Of a DNA stretch of 64,000 nucleotides, positions 1-14,000 are shown piece by piece (the first letter of the stretch is position 1; each line of letters begins with the position of its first letter). Below the pieces are notes generated by a model that saw only the letters and a program-made list of their open reading frames with translations, was not told the origin of the DNA and made no database searches. A program made the position numbers and the translations under genes. The DNA comes from Chromobotia macracanthus. Taxonomy: Eukaryota; Chordata; Actinopteri; Cypriniformes; Botiidae. The stretch lies in NCBI GenBank assembly GCA_036877525.1, contig JAZGTH010000002.1, forward strand, positions 2,278,001 through 2,342,000, read 5' to 3'.

Positions 1-1829
1 AAATAAATGCTTTAGTATTATTGTTATATCAGTGTGTTACGTTGAATGCACTTAGAAATACTTAAAAATAATGTACAGCTTTTTTCAAATTAGCAATATG
101 TGTTTATGCACATGTTTATAATGTATGCACAGTTTATGGTTCAGATTATGTCAAAAGACTTTCCTTCTGGAATTATAAAAGATTTAGCATATAGCAAATT
201 TGGAAAATATCTATAATATTACATATAACAAAATTTGTTTGACTTTAAAGTCAAACACATTTTCTTCATAATATTACGTCTTACTCATAGTATCAAGGTT
301 ATAGCTAAACTGCACAACTGATATTGCTGTTTTTTTTATATTTTCCTGGAGAAATGGCTTTCCATTGAGGAAATGTTCCTCAAATGCCTGGGAAGTGGTG
401 TCAAAGAAGCAAGTAGGTATAGAATAAACACAATTAAAAAATCTGAACATGCTTATGTCCATTGAGAATTTGGACTGGATGAGATTTATGTTTGAAAGTC
501 CTTAACGTAATGTTTGAAAGGATTAGAATACAACAGGAAACTCTTTGTTTCCACAAACTGCTATCCTATGAAAATTTTGACTGTGTGATGCATATGTGCA
601 CCCAATACTGAAACATTGCACAGAGGTAGCTGGACTTAACTGTGAAATAATCTATTTTTACAGTTATGTGTATTATAAGAAAGTGGTTTGATCTATACTT
701 ACCTATACTTATCTATACATGAATACCTTTTGTCATTTGGCCAGTACTTGTATAAAACAATCATCTGTGTGCTGTACTTATTACTATAAAGAACATTTTC
801 AGGATACACTCTTCTGTATTCTTGCTGATTGAGCATAAGGAAACAATGATTGTAGGCCTCATAAAACGCTTTACTTTTTTGAGCGTTTGACCTCTTGTAA
901 CTGTTGTTATGGTAACAATCAAGAGGAAATTTCCCTCAAGGGTGTGGACAGGAAGGCACCCCGAGGTCATCCTGTCTCACCATTAGAGAGACAATGATTA
1001 TTCAGACACCACAGTTTCTGTATAGGCCTTCAGGTTACAGTATGTTTCTGACATTGTACCTATACCTTTTGTATGGGAAGAAATCACAGTAATCCTCTTG
1101 CGCAATATTCTTTCAGCTGACTCTCCTCATGTGATCTTGCAACAAATCATTTTCATGTCTTTGTAAAAAATATTTTTGCTATATTTAAAAACCTTTGCTA
1201 TATTTTCTTTTACATTACACACTATAATTGCCCACAAAACCTTTGGTATTTTCCCTGCTTTTTTTACTTTTACTATTATTTAGTATTTTTGTTGCGTTTG
1301 TTACTATCATGATTTTTTTCTATGGAAATGTCAAGGTCTAACACGAGAACAAGAACAATAACTGTAATGATATCTATATTGTCTCCATATCAATGCTCGA
1401 TAATGTTATGTTTATTCTAACCTTAATTATGCAAGGCCTTTAAAGTTTAATGGATTTTGATTGGCTGTCATAGTTTCATCATGTCAACTGGAAAAAAAAT
1501 GTGCTGAAGGTGATCCTAAGGATATTCTTCCTCAGTATTGTTATGGTGTGGACTTCGCTCCTAGCTTAAATTTAGAAATTTTTTAAAAACTTTATAATTA
1601 TTGTCCTTGGCATGAATGGGTCTTTATTTTCAGTGCTTTTGTTACTTCATTTGTTTACCTTACTCCTTTCACTTTTACATGGACTTTTTGCATAACCTTT
1701 TTTTGTTTTTTTGCTTGCATTATTTTTGTACATCCGTTACCTTCCTTAATTTCTTTTATTAGTGGTGCTTGCGAAGTAAATCATCACTTTTATTCTCCTG
1801 CATACTTATCCTGTTTCTTCTTTTTCTAG

Positions 1830-2560
1830 ACAAAACTTACATAACGGTGCGAGTTATGTACAAAACGGTACATAACTCGTACCACACAGTTTGTCGTAGA
1901 CCAATGAATGAGGTGTCAAATCGACTGGCTTATTGAGGAGAGATGTGCTATGACCTTTATAAGCAATTGAGTGTAAACAATTGGGCAAAAAATTCTGTAG
2001 ACATAACATTGGGCTGAATTTTGTGACGTTATGGCTCCGCATCAGAATGACGTAGAGACTTGGGGTAGGCTGATATCACTCAGCTTAGTAAGCAGCAACA
2101 CATGGTGACGTTTCAACTTCATAGCCATGCCTTAGAAACCAGTTACAGTACCCTAGCAACCACCCTGTTGACTTCCATTTAAACAGATGAGAGGCATCAG
2201 AACATCATAGAGATAAGTGGGTGGCCTCTTTTGACTTAGACTGCCAAGTAGTCTTTAATTATTAGCATGGAAACTGTCCAGCCATGCCCTAGCAACCATT
2301 TACAGCATCATAGCAACCAACATGAATTAGCTATTTCTCAGCACCAGAACATCACAGAGACATAAGAGTTGGCTCTTTAGATTCACATACACATCCGTCT
2401 ATTGGTTTTACCCTGTTAACTGTCTAGCTACACTCTAGCAACCTCCTAATATCATGAATAAGCCATATTTTAGTATATCATGTTAGCATCATGCTAGCAT
2501 TTTGCTAATATCATGCTAAAACATGCTCGCATCATGTTAACACATAATGTAGGCATCTTT
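1830..2560 (-). repeat. Interspersed repeat, copy 1 (inverted relative to the copy at 28.7 kb)
   Basis: Shared blocks with 28.69-29.28 kb in opposite orientation: tgatatcactcagcttagta, ggctgaattttgtgacgtta and the gctagcat/catgctaa-rich end. Long open frames in both copies share the residues VTKFSP, but they look noncoding. The family is not identified. A short piece of the gttgctatgtggttgctaag type also occurs near 9.41-9.49 kb. Confidence 0.6.
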
Positions 2561-3364
2561 TACCACTATATGACACAGACTTTATTTTTAATGGCATAGT
2601 AGTACAATAGTAGTTCAATCAAATCCATGAACTTGTACAGCTTCAAACCAGCATGACAGGTTTTCATGTGCATAACCACAAGAATTTAATGCCAGGAGTT
2701 GAATTTGTGGATTTGCCACTTATGTTTCTCTTAAAATCGTTGGACTATAAGTAGTGCCGGCACAAGACAACACAGAAGAAACATTTGTGAGATCCCCATT
2801 TACAAACAAGCTATTAACTATTCAACAAAACTAAAACACTCAAAAGATCTTGCTTTGTCTCTCTCTCTCACACACGCACTCACACACTACTGAAAAGCAG
2901 TTCTCTGGTCTCAGTTCAGTGAAGTGTTGGAGTTCAGTGATCTTACAGTGTTTGTTTAAGCACACGTGTTTCCATGGCTCTCTCTGTCCTGGCAACAAGA
3001 GGCTGCTGTCTGGCTGCAGTCTCTCATCCTGACTGAGCTTTATAAAGATGTACTATTACAGGTTGAGAAGCACACTATGCTTATTTGAGTAACCTTGAGA
3101 ACATAAGTTATAACATGTTTATTGATAACAATTGCAAATGCTTATTTTGTACATACTAGTTGCATAAATGCTTGTTTGTCAGCCATTTTATTGCATTTAC
3201 CTTGAGCATTGGCATTGCTGTTTTTGTTTTGGGATTTAGACGTAAGGTTTAGTTCCATTTGTATATGAATAGATAGTAGCAGAATACAATGTCGGCTTGT
3301 AAATGTAGCTATGTAGACTTTGCTTGTCGGCTCGTAAAGCAAAATGTTCAATGCTCTCGTCCTT

Positions 3365-3420
3365 CTGTAGGTTGCTTTGAATAAAAACGTCTGCTAAATG
3401 ACTAAATGTAAATGTAAATG
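3365..3420 (+). repeat. L2/SINE-type 3' tail
   Basis: aaaacgtctgctaaatgact followed by aaatgtaaatg repeats is the 3' tail shared by fish L2-like LINEs and the SINEs that use them. It also ends the copy at 16.6 kb. The body upstream is too decayed to assign. Confidence 0.55.
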
Positions 3421-5001
3421 AATAGATGAGTAACAATGATATTTTCAAGTTTTTTAAAGTATTTCAAAAACTAAGGACAGTCTTATAAAGTCTACTGCAA
3501 TACTATGATTACCATAGCCATAGGTTATGGTGCCCAACATGGTATGACAATGTCCAAAGAAATCATGGTATTACCAAGTTGCCAAGTGTAGCAAGTTACA
3601 TGGGGAAACAGAACTTACTAATTCTGTTGTCCTCATGCCTTTAATGTATAAAATATGCCTTTCCATCCTTATGTAGGCTACCTAGAGGATGAGAGGCAAC
3701 TAGCAGGCTAATCCTCATTATCAATGTTTTGTCATTTGATTTGTTCTTAAAATAATTTCCACACTTTCACACACTTTTTCCTGCAAAAATTTTCCTGCAC
3801 TCCATTTCCGTTTGTGTGGGAGAGCAAACTGTTTTAAATATATGACTGTTGTCTTTCTATAGACAGGCATGTCAGAGATTTCAAACACCCTCAACACGTC
3901 ACTTGTATGTTTAGAAGAACAAGTTCTCAATTTTATAGCTTTATTTGTTCCCACAAACAAGTAAAAGACCTTGAGGCAAAACTAGGCCTAGCGCAGAGAC
4001 ATACAGCAGCTGTACCTCTAGTTAGTCTATTGCAAATCACAGAGAATTGCAGTGCAAAATTACCTTTCCAAAAATCTGTTTTTTGTAAGAAATTGTTGCA
4101 TACCTTAATAAATAAGGTATCCTCTTTGGACTGTGACACACGTCACAAACGCCACTGACCCAGCAAGATATATTAACACTGTGACATGTCTGCAACAAAC
4201 AAAATTGACTGGCAAAAGCAAATTTTATATTAAATGTATTCATCACTGGGGCATCGTCAGGAATGTCATTCTGAGCATTGTAACAAAGGAGAGGGTACCC
4301 ATTAAGGGCCAAGGGGTTCAGAATTAAGCATACATGCATGCACAATTTGCTTACAAACTCATAGGCTTGCATTTACACTTCAGTAAATGCTAAATGCAGT
4401 AAGAATGTTTTTAATATCTGTAAATCACCCAGTTTCCAGGTTTTAGGGGAAATGTTCCCCTGTGCTTTTTGTGGATAAGATGATTATCTTTTCCTAGTAA
4501 AGATTGTTACTGCGTTGAGAATATAGAAAGCCGGCCAATATGGATAGCTGGTAATTATTTAAATGTTAAAGCCTGTAATCTAAATATACCTATTCTTCAA
4601 TCATTTATACATTGGCAGCAATGTTAACCATAGCCACTTGCAGTACATTGGAGATATGCCTTTTTGATGTATCTAATACTTCTGTAATTATTTTGTATGC
4701 AGTTCTTGCAAACACATATTAAGTGAGAGACTAAGTGGAGTATTTGTACCTTTTATTTTTCACATTACAGAATCAATGAAAATCTAAAGAAATGGTGACC
4801 GGTTACACTACTTAATATAGACATTCTATAGACATGTACATTTTCTATATTAAATTTAAACTAACATGTAATTATGGACATATTTCAACTACTCATATAC
4901 TTTCCATCCCTAATTATTCCTCTGCATACATTTGTTTCCTTTGTCTCAGGAATAATTCATATTTAAGTGATATTTAATGTTTCTGCTTTTCTTCCTCTCA
5001 G

Positions 5002-5084
5002 ACAGAGGCTGAAGATCCGGACAGAGGTCAGCCTTGTATGCGCTGTGGAGAACAATGTCCTGGCTTCCATATGCATGGATGGAG
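5002..5084 (+). CDS. prickle3: prickle3 exon: N-terminal Cys-rich segment
   Basis: Encodes TEAEDPDRGQPCMRCGEQCP and ends in HGW plus two bases of an Arg codon. The acceptor is CTCTCAG and the donor is GTATGA. It matches the EAEDPDRGQPC block near the start of vertebrate PRICKLE3, so only a short N-terminus is missing. A second AG at 5004-5005 could move the 5' edge four bases. Confidence 0.88.
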
Positions 5085-8000
5085 GTATGACTGGGACCTT
5101 CAAACACTGTTCCACTGTCTTTCTTGGGTTTATTGTGTTTTTGGCCCTTCTGATTCAAAGCCAATTCAAACTTTTATGCTTTGTATGAGCACCAATACTA
5201 GGCCACAGCTTCGACCCTTGGTGTTTATTATGAAGGACATTTGTACCAGGTCTGCAATGTGCAGACAGAAACATTACATCCTCAGACATAACATTGTATT
5301 ATTATATAAAAAATGTTTTTGTTTTGTTTTTAGTAGTTAGAGACTGGGGAGAAGGGAAGGATGGAGGACAGTGCTGATAAACTGCTTTGTTTTTAGTAGT
5401 TAGAGACTGAGGAGAAGGGAAGGATGGAAGACAGTGCTGATAAACTGCTGACTTTAAAGAATGACAGATGGTCAGGGTGAGGGTCATATGCTTTGAGGGA
5501 GATCTGCAATTGTTTTGTGTAACATGAGAAGTATAATCATATTTCCAGAGCAGGTAATGAGAGCCAGTATTTACACTACATTTACACTTGCAATATTAGA
5601 CAAGCCATCAGTGCTCATCAGCTTTGGAAAATGAGCTTTAGTCTTTTGCAGGATTCTTGAGTGATGTTGTTTGTATCTTGCCATTTTGAGATAATCACGG
5701 TCAGCTTATAAACATGACTGCCTGCCAAAGGCTTAAGACTTAACGTTCACTGCTTTCATTTAAAAAATTTACCAACATGCCATTCATGTACACTTCGTTT
5801 CCAAATATTTTTGTGAAGTGGGGCCGGAACTGCCCTATATAACAATTGTGTTAAATTAAATTACGTCAGCCATTGGCCTACTTTCTAAATATAACTATTG
5901 GCGACTGAAATCTTTTTTCAATGAATAAAATTTCAATGAATGACAATAACACTAGTACATTGTAGTTATTTATACATATATTTTAGAGATTGTTACCATT
6001 AGATTAAATGTATGTGACATCAGCAACGCAATGCATGTTGGGACTTTAGGACATGGCAGCTGTTATGTTCACAGTGTTGTGTTGGAAGCAGATGTTAAAG
6101 TTTGTTTTAAACTGCTAAAAACATGTCAAAGTAGTAAATGCTTGCTTTGTAATTAACTGCCTTAACCGCACTCATGACCAGCATAGAAAACGTGTCTCAA
6201 ATGGATAATGAAACTGTAAAACATGACGTTATCTATGTATGAGCAGCATACCCTGCATTTTCAGTCTTATCGTACATTATAAAAAATGAAAATTCAGTAT
6301 TTATTTGTGTATCAAAAGTTAAATAGTAAAAACCCCATTGCATCTAAAGGTTCATTGTTACTGTGATGCAAATAACCTACAACAGGTGCAAAATGTAAAG
6401 CAGCGGTGTGACCCCCAAATATTAAGGATGCGGATTTAAAGGCAATAAGTAGGACAAATACAACAGGTGTAAAACATTACATTTAAGTATTAAGAGCATA
6501 GATAACAAGACTTTAAGTAATCTCTTAAACCTTTTTATCCACTAATCCACTAAGTCTATTGATTTCCTTGATTTGTTCTATAAACCGCACTTTTGCTATC
6601 TTAAGCTTTTTGCTATACCACCTATTAGCATAATAAATGACAAAAAGTTCTTCAACTCTGCATCTTTTTAATTGTGCATCAAAACATGTTAAATAGAAAA
6701 ACCCATTGCATCTCAAAGTTCAGTACTGTAATGCAATGCAGCATGTGCTACATGTAAAGTGGCAGTGTAACCTTCAGGTATTAAGATAAGGCATTGAAGA
6801 ACAAGTTATATAGAAAACGAAACATAAAAACCTTTTCAACTAAAAAGTCTAGTGTTACTGTAGTGCAAATACAACAGGTGTAACATTCAAATATTAAGAA
6901 CTCAGATAACATGGCTAAAACTCTTTGTGTTTGCATGGATTGAGTTCATTAATTTTTTTGCCCAGGGATTTTTCAAAGTACTGCTCCTTCACTTCCCTGT
7001 TGAGCTTTTCTCCATATAAAATCTTGCACTTGATCATCGCTCATTATTGTTTTTCTCTGTTTGTTGTCCACATGTACTAATATCCTGAGGAGTGTGTCCT
7101 AAAACATGGTGCCCACTATCCACAATGCAATGCACAATGAAGTAGTTTCCCAAGCTCTATTACAACATCCTAAATAGACTGCTGTAGACCAAAAATTACA
7201 GTAACCACTGTAATTTAGCTCTGTTTATCTCTGCTTCAGGGCCATCAATGGGGTGTGGGTTGTGGGGGGGTGGGTGAAGATGTCCTGGGCATTTTGCATT
7301 TACTGCATAAAGTTCAAGCCTACTGTCGAATTGGTCAGCAGAACATAAACAAAACATTACTTGGTAAACCGTTAATATTTATTTGACAAAAAAACACAAG
7401 CATACGTTCTTATGGTCTGATCTATACATAGGACCTCTTGTTTAAACACAAGTGTGTTCCAGTGGGTGTGAAGAAGCCAGGCAAAGACCTGGAACAAATG
7501 TTAAAGGACATGACACATTCCAGTGGGTTCAGAGGTGTGCGTGTCAGAATTTTCTCTAGAATTTTGTTAAATATTCTTTGAGAAAATTCTCAAAGGTTGA
7601 AATGAATTTAGGGGTGTGTATTTTTTATTCTAAAAATGCTTAAACCTTTCATTAAGGACTTAGGTTACTTTTGGAATCAGTCTTTGGCCTTAAATAAAAC
7701 AATAGAAATTTATAATGTGTGTAAAGATAGGTAGAAAAGGTAAACTTTGTGTGTGTGTGCTTTACTGCTCACCTTAAGTTAGTGGGACAGCAGTAAGTTA
7801 ATTCACGTTTTGTCTCAGATTTACCCCTGTTTGCCTCTTTTCTTTTCAAGCAGGACTTTACATCATGTTCACTTGTTGGGCCCCTGATTCTGTTTATTAA
7901 TCCAGTGTCAGACTAATAAGATTAGTCCCTTCAAGCCCTATCACACTTATCTCACTCTCCTGTCTGTGCCCCTTATTTTGGTCATTTTCTCCTTTGGTCT

Positions 8001-11000
8001 TTCACTTGTCTCTGGATGACAGACTCACTTTGCCGACAGGAAGTGGGTTTTGTCCAAAACTTTAGATGCATGTGTTTAACACATTAAGGGCTTGAGGCAA
8101 AGTGTTCTTTTATTTACATTTTAACAAGATGCTGTAAAGGCATCATTTAGTTTGACTTGTTACTCAAACATTTTCCTAAAAGTCCCAACACAACTTTATG
8201 CTCTTTTTTACTGTGTTTTTGCATTATATAATGTTAAATGTGTTGTTTATGGCTCCAGCATGTAACCTAGTGATTTATAAAGATTTCTTTTATGTAACCG
8301 CAGATATGACTGCTACATATATGTACCAGGTTTGGTGACCATATTCCATTTCCTTCCTGAGTTAAAGCCACATAATCAAAATGTTGCCCCGCCCACTTCT
8401 AACATTTCAGCACTGGTTTGGTTCCGATTGGATTAAAAACCAACAGGTCACCAGGGTTGTTCTGATACTCTGATGGGATAGTAGTCGAATTACTCATGGA
8501 GACCAAGCAGCCATTAATCATGGGCTAATTGCTGCCATCATGACTGCGACAGAAAGTGTCCATCTGTTCTCAACTGTTATTCATCTGTTATTCATCTTAA
8601 AGAATATTTGCAACTCTTTAGTATTGTTATGCATGTTATGAGTGTAAGCAGAGAAGATCAGATATATAAGTATGTACTCTGTACTTCACAAGAGGCTCTG
8701 CATTACAGGGATTTTACCAAAGACAAGGATTTAATCATGGTTGAATGACTGTAATGCACAGCATACCTTTAAAAATTAGGTTAGTTGACAGGCCCAGATG
8801 GATTTTGTGGGGTTTTTTTTGTTGTTGAATTATGTTGAACGGATTTAAAACTGATAAATTGTTTTAAAAGTACCATACTCTTATTGGTAGCCGAAAGCAT
8901 CAAAAAAGCAGTGTATTTTTACTTACTTGCAGAAGTCACAGGGTAATAAAGAGTGATGTGCACAGCTTTGCAGGAAATATTCCCAGATTGTCCTAATGGG
9001 TGCTCAGGTCTACATTACTACTATGGACAGAGGCCATTCAGAAATATTTCATTGCTGAGAATGACCAATCACAATCAAGTATTATGTAAACGTAGAATTT
9101 AGTGGATGAGCTAACAAAAGTGTATGTGCACATATCAGGTTCTTTACAATGTTTGTTTTTAAACATGGCTCATCTAATCAGAATTTAAATATAAAACTTC
9201 TTGTTTTATTAATAAACTTGAGTCAAAAATGAGCCAAAGACTGATGGAAAAGTCCTTTTTGACAAGAGCCTTGTTAAATGTTCAAAATTATAAATTTTAT
9301 ACAAGTCATTCAGTTTTTGGCAACATAATTCTCCTAAGTGCTTGATGGAAAAGTACATAAACTGAATTCATGAAGGAAATGTGAGTGACTCACCAATGTG
9401 ATGCTGTGTTGCTATGTGGTTGCTAAGGGGTCCTGAGTGGTTTTTATTATGTTGCTTAGTGGTTGTTAGGGTGGTCCGGTTGGTGACTGACGCTGGACAA
9501 AGGATCACCCCTATGATATTAATATGGCTCATTGCCCTCCTTCAATTAATATAAATGGATTTTTCATTTGTTTTATCAGATACACTAGTTTCATCACTTA
9601 AGCAATAGAACACCTCTTCTCAACAAGCCAAGTAATTTGAGGTATCACTCATGCCAGTTGCTTAAACAGTGCAGGATGTGTTACACACATAAAGGGCTGT
9701 TCACACCAAAGATGATAACAATAACTAAAGTCCTTCCCAATTGAAGCGAGTAGAAATTTGGTCCACATCACAACTATATAAAGAACAGTGTTGTGAGATT
9801 CCTTTCAGAGTATTTTTTCAGATGATGAATGATAAAACATTGGCAGCCAATGAGTATCCTTTTGAATTTAAAGGTCACATATTTAAAATGGTAGATGACA
9901 TTAAATTCATGTGGAAGTATAAATAAATTTATAGATTTGTATTTAAAGACAGTAATTCTCTCAACAATGTGACAGCTTCTCCCAACTTCTTGGATTTCAG
10001 CCAACCCAAAAGTACCTGTAAGTGTCTGTTTTTTTTTGTTTCTTTGTGAAACGTAAAGCAATATCTGGCCTTCTATAGCTATCTTTGTGCCTGTGAAATA
10101 GCAGTGTGCAGTCAGTTAGAATAAACATGTTATTGTTCGTTGGTGTGGACATTATTATAGGTACTATTACTATTATTATTGTTATTGGTGTGACTAGGCC
10201 TTAAGTTTAATACTTATGGTTGCCAAAAAAAAGCAACAAAAAAAATGCAACTCCACTGTACATTCTTCAAACCTTGTTACCTGCTGTGTATGAATACAGG
10301 AAATCATCCATGAAACATGGCCTTAGTGAGAGAGAAGGCAGAGGGGAGGGGCTGTGAAGGAAGCCATGTATTATTTGGGCAGTGTTAGCTGAGTGGCCTG
10401 AGGGGGTAGAATGAAGTAACCAAGAGAAAACAGACGGACCGTCATTTGACTCGACACTGGCGGCGTGTGACGTTTTCTTCACTACCAGATCATTGAAGAA
10501 TGGCTAGTCTGCTTCAACCACCTTAGGTTTGAACAATTCTACAGAATAACACTTTTCAAAAACTTTTGCAGGCTAATGAAGGTAATATTTTGAAAGTAAT
10601 ATACTCACAGTGGGTACAGGGTACATAAGTGTCCGGTTACTCAGAATATGATCTTGCAAAGCGTATCCATTTAGTTAATGTGTATGAACTAGTCTTACAG
10701 GAAGTTTGAAAGTAAAATGGTGATAAAAGTAGTGATGGTAACCAGGATATAATGTATTAAGTGTGACGCTGACTGCAAATTTACACTACCGTTTGGCATA
10801 TTTGCCATTTTAGGAGGTTAAGAGAACTATGGACTGTACTGCACAATATTACAAAAGTGTTTTTGAGTAGGTATCTATCTAAAGTCAATGAATTTGAGGA
10901 ATTGTGACATCATCATGTTCAGCTATACCATTTGCACATGTGCAAATTGAGGACACAACTGGTAGCAGATTGTGTGTTGATCTCGGGTCAGTTTCACTAG

Positions 11001-14000
11001 CTTGGCTGAACATGTTAACTGGTACTTATCCCAGAGTCTAAACCTTTACACAGCATACTTTTTAAAAGTGTTTTAATTGTGGTTTGTCCCGTTAAAGGAA
11101 CAATAGAATAGAATGCCCCATTTTTTGTAAGCTGTGATTTCTGAATGGAGTTTTTGTGGAGGTGTGGAATTGTTTGTGAAATATCAGTTATTATTATTAT
11201 ATTAAGATTTGTGTTGATCACAGTACATTAAATTTATTAATTTCAAAAGAGCATGATAAACAGTGTCCCCCCTTGTTAATCATGTGAGACGTATTAGAAT
11301 ATGCCAAAAGTTAAAATATTGTTTGTTAACATCAGTATCAGTATTGGCTAAAAAAAACATCTTACAAGTGCATCACTAAACTTATCTGTAAAAATGAAAA
11401 TATGAGTATGGCTGAGGATATGGAATGGCAGATTATCCAAAGATGAAGAAGAGATTTGTGGAACAGTGGTGGGTAGATGGAGGAAGAGAGTAAAATCTGG
11501 GAAAATCAGCTTTTGTCATCCATCTGTGCTCAGGCTGTCCCTGTGCCACTGTAACCCCTCTGAGGTCTTATGAAATACAGAGAAACACACACAGACATAC
11601 TGATAACTGAAGTGAAAGCTGAGATCTGGGCTGATCACAGTAGAGCTGTGAGGTCATCTCTACCCTGCCCAGTGACTGCCTTTTCAAACTATGACACGCA
11701 TCTCTCTGTCACTCATCAGTCTATAACAGTGCTTGGTCAGAGCAGGTTGTTTATTGTGTTGTGTTGTGGGTCAAAGTTGGGATGAAAAATTGGTGCTTGT
11801 AGAAGAGTCTGCACCTGGCTGATTCTGGCACAGTATTCGGTATGTATTTTTTATCTGCTGAGGATTAATTGTTACCAATCAGCAACCAAGATGACAACTA
11901 TTGTTTTTTGTAATTGTAATTGTTACATTATTCAGGCAATAGATATGGTGTTCTGTTATCAGTGATCATAATTAAATAGAGGACAAAGTATTGACTTAGC
12001 TTGATATAGTTTGAAAAATTTGAAATTTTTATAGTTTGAAATGGTTGAAATTTGTTTTCGTTTCTGTTGGCTATACAGATCACAAGCGTGAAATAATGGG
12101 AGAATCCCATATTTGTGATTTCCAAAATTTGTGAATCACAAATTTGTGATTTTAGTTTTGTGTATGTTTTGTGGTTTGAGGCTTTTTTGTTTGCTGTGTT
12201 TCGCTGTGTAAGGAATAACAAGATTAAAGTACAGTATGTAATTAGTTGTTGTTTTATGTAGTTACCATGGACTAACCTGCTAGGTTTGTCTTCATCAGAA
12301 ACATTAATGGTGTTTTCAAGTCATTGATTGTGGTGATGAGAGTGTTGTTAATTGAGTATGAGGTGTCGAACCAAACAGGCCAGTCTGCATGCACAGAAGT
12401 TGAGACATTACATTCCATTTTTACTAGCTGATATTATTAAAAAGAATAGTGGAGTAGTCTTAATTTACTCACCCTCATGCCATATACATACTACATATAA
12501 TTTAGTTGAAGATAAGATAAAATATAATAATAATGCTGAATTTTCAGTATGTTTCTCATGCAAAATAGCCATATGGCTTTAGAATATTTTAAATATAGTG
12601 GTAAGTCATACATACTGTAACTTGGACATTCTGATAAACTGGTGTTACACACAAAAATAGGTTTCAGGAGTAGATGCATGATGCATGAGATGCATCTAAA
12701 AGATTATTACACTTATGATCTAATAAGTGTAATAATCTTTTATCTTGTATGTTTTTGAGTGAGCTATGCTTTTTTGTTTTAGAAGCTTCAGTAGGCAATA
12801 TAATCAGAAATGTCAAGAATATATAAATTCTGGTTTAATGTGTTTTAGCTGCTCCTCTTTTACATGAAAGTATGCTATTGTTATTCAGGACAGAGTTTTA
12901 ATTTGTTGGAGTAGCCATGTCCTCTCAAAACCCCCCTGCTGACCTGTTTCCACAGGAAGATCTGTGTGCACTGTAAGTGTGTGCGGGAGGAGCATGTTGT
13001 GCACACAGTGCCTGGCCAGCTCGAGAGGATGATGATGAAGCTAGTCTCAGACTTCCAAAGGCATTCTATATCCGATGATGACTCGGGATGTGCTTCGGAA
13101 GAATATGCCTGGGTGCCACCCGGACTCAAGCCTGAACAGGTGAGGATATTTTCTTTAATAAAATATGTATATGAAAATGACATTCAGAGGAAATACTTTT
13201 GTGAGTCACACTATTTAAGTGTTCAGTGTAGAAATGCATCAATATATTGGCTGACGATAATTATTGGCTGATTTTTGATTTATTTAAAACCATCAGCATA
13301 TCAGCTATAGCACAATAAAGACAGTATAAGACAGTATTTTTGATATAAAAAAACAATAGTTAATTAAATAAATGCGTGAAGGCTCTGAGTTGTACAATAT
13401 AAAATTATTTAGTGAATCATCAAAAAACAAGTTAGTACACCTTAATGCATGTTTTTGAACTTTGCTAATTTAAAACATGATTAAAACAATGATCTATTTT
13501 AAAGTGAGACTGTCCACACTGAAGTCTATAGTGCAGCGATGTACTGGATGAAATCTAATATGTAGTGGATGTTCTCATGACATCATAGATGCATGCACAG
13601 TAGATGGTGAACAATAGATTGCGCATGCTTTAGGTCAATTTGCAGGTATTTATAGGAAGTTGGATGATTGATGGCAGTGATTGTGTTTGAGTAATTTTTA
13701 GTTTTTTAATCTTAATTTATTGTTTTATGATTTAAATCAAGTGGTGTTATGTAAAGTGGTATAAATGTAACTATTAGTAATGCTTATTGTACAGCTATAT
13801 ATGTTGTTGATAAACAATTTGATCTGATGAGTCCTAACCTTTTAAAGGACTTTTTACAGCACACCTTAGTTCTTATTATAATCATATACTTTAACACATA
13901 AAGCAATGTTATGGACAAACTACAGAACGCATGTGAAATGAAGCGGGTCTTGTTTGGTTAATTAATACTTATTTTCTGTTGTCTTGTTCTAGATTGAAGT

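Larger units (their letters stand above)
1..5001. other. Region upstream of the first prickle3 exon seen
   Basis: No coding exon is recognised. Any prickle3 start exon could be here but no ATG exon with a fitting donor was found. The region holds an interspersed repeat (about 1.83-2.56 kb), a CT/CA-rich run near 2,860-2,890 and an L2/SINE-type 3' tail at 3,365-3,420. The remainder looks like unique AT-rich sequence. Confidence 0.6.
5085..12955 (+). other. prickle3 intron between Cys-rich and PET exons
   Basis: 7.9 kb, AT-rich. It contains a 63-bp tandem duplication (5,323-5,448), diverged internal repeats (about 6.3-6.9 kb), a hAT-like MITE (about 9.69-10.2 kb), a GC-richer unique block (10.27-10.50 kb) and a perfect hairpin (12,697-12,742). 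No exon was recognised. Confidence 0.6.

Noticed and set aside
3907..4158. Possible prickle3 start exon (MFRRTSSQ, resembling MFARGSRR of human PRICKLE3)
   Set aside because: Only the first residues resemble the human start. No consensus donor follows in a phase that joins the exon at 5002.
4037..4372. Minus-strand open frame of 111 codons
   Set aside because: No family motif, no splice or promoter context, and an overlapping plus-strand open frame of similar length; a chance frame.
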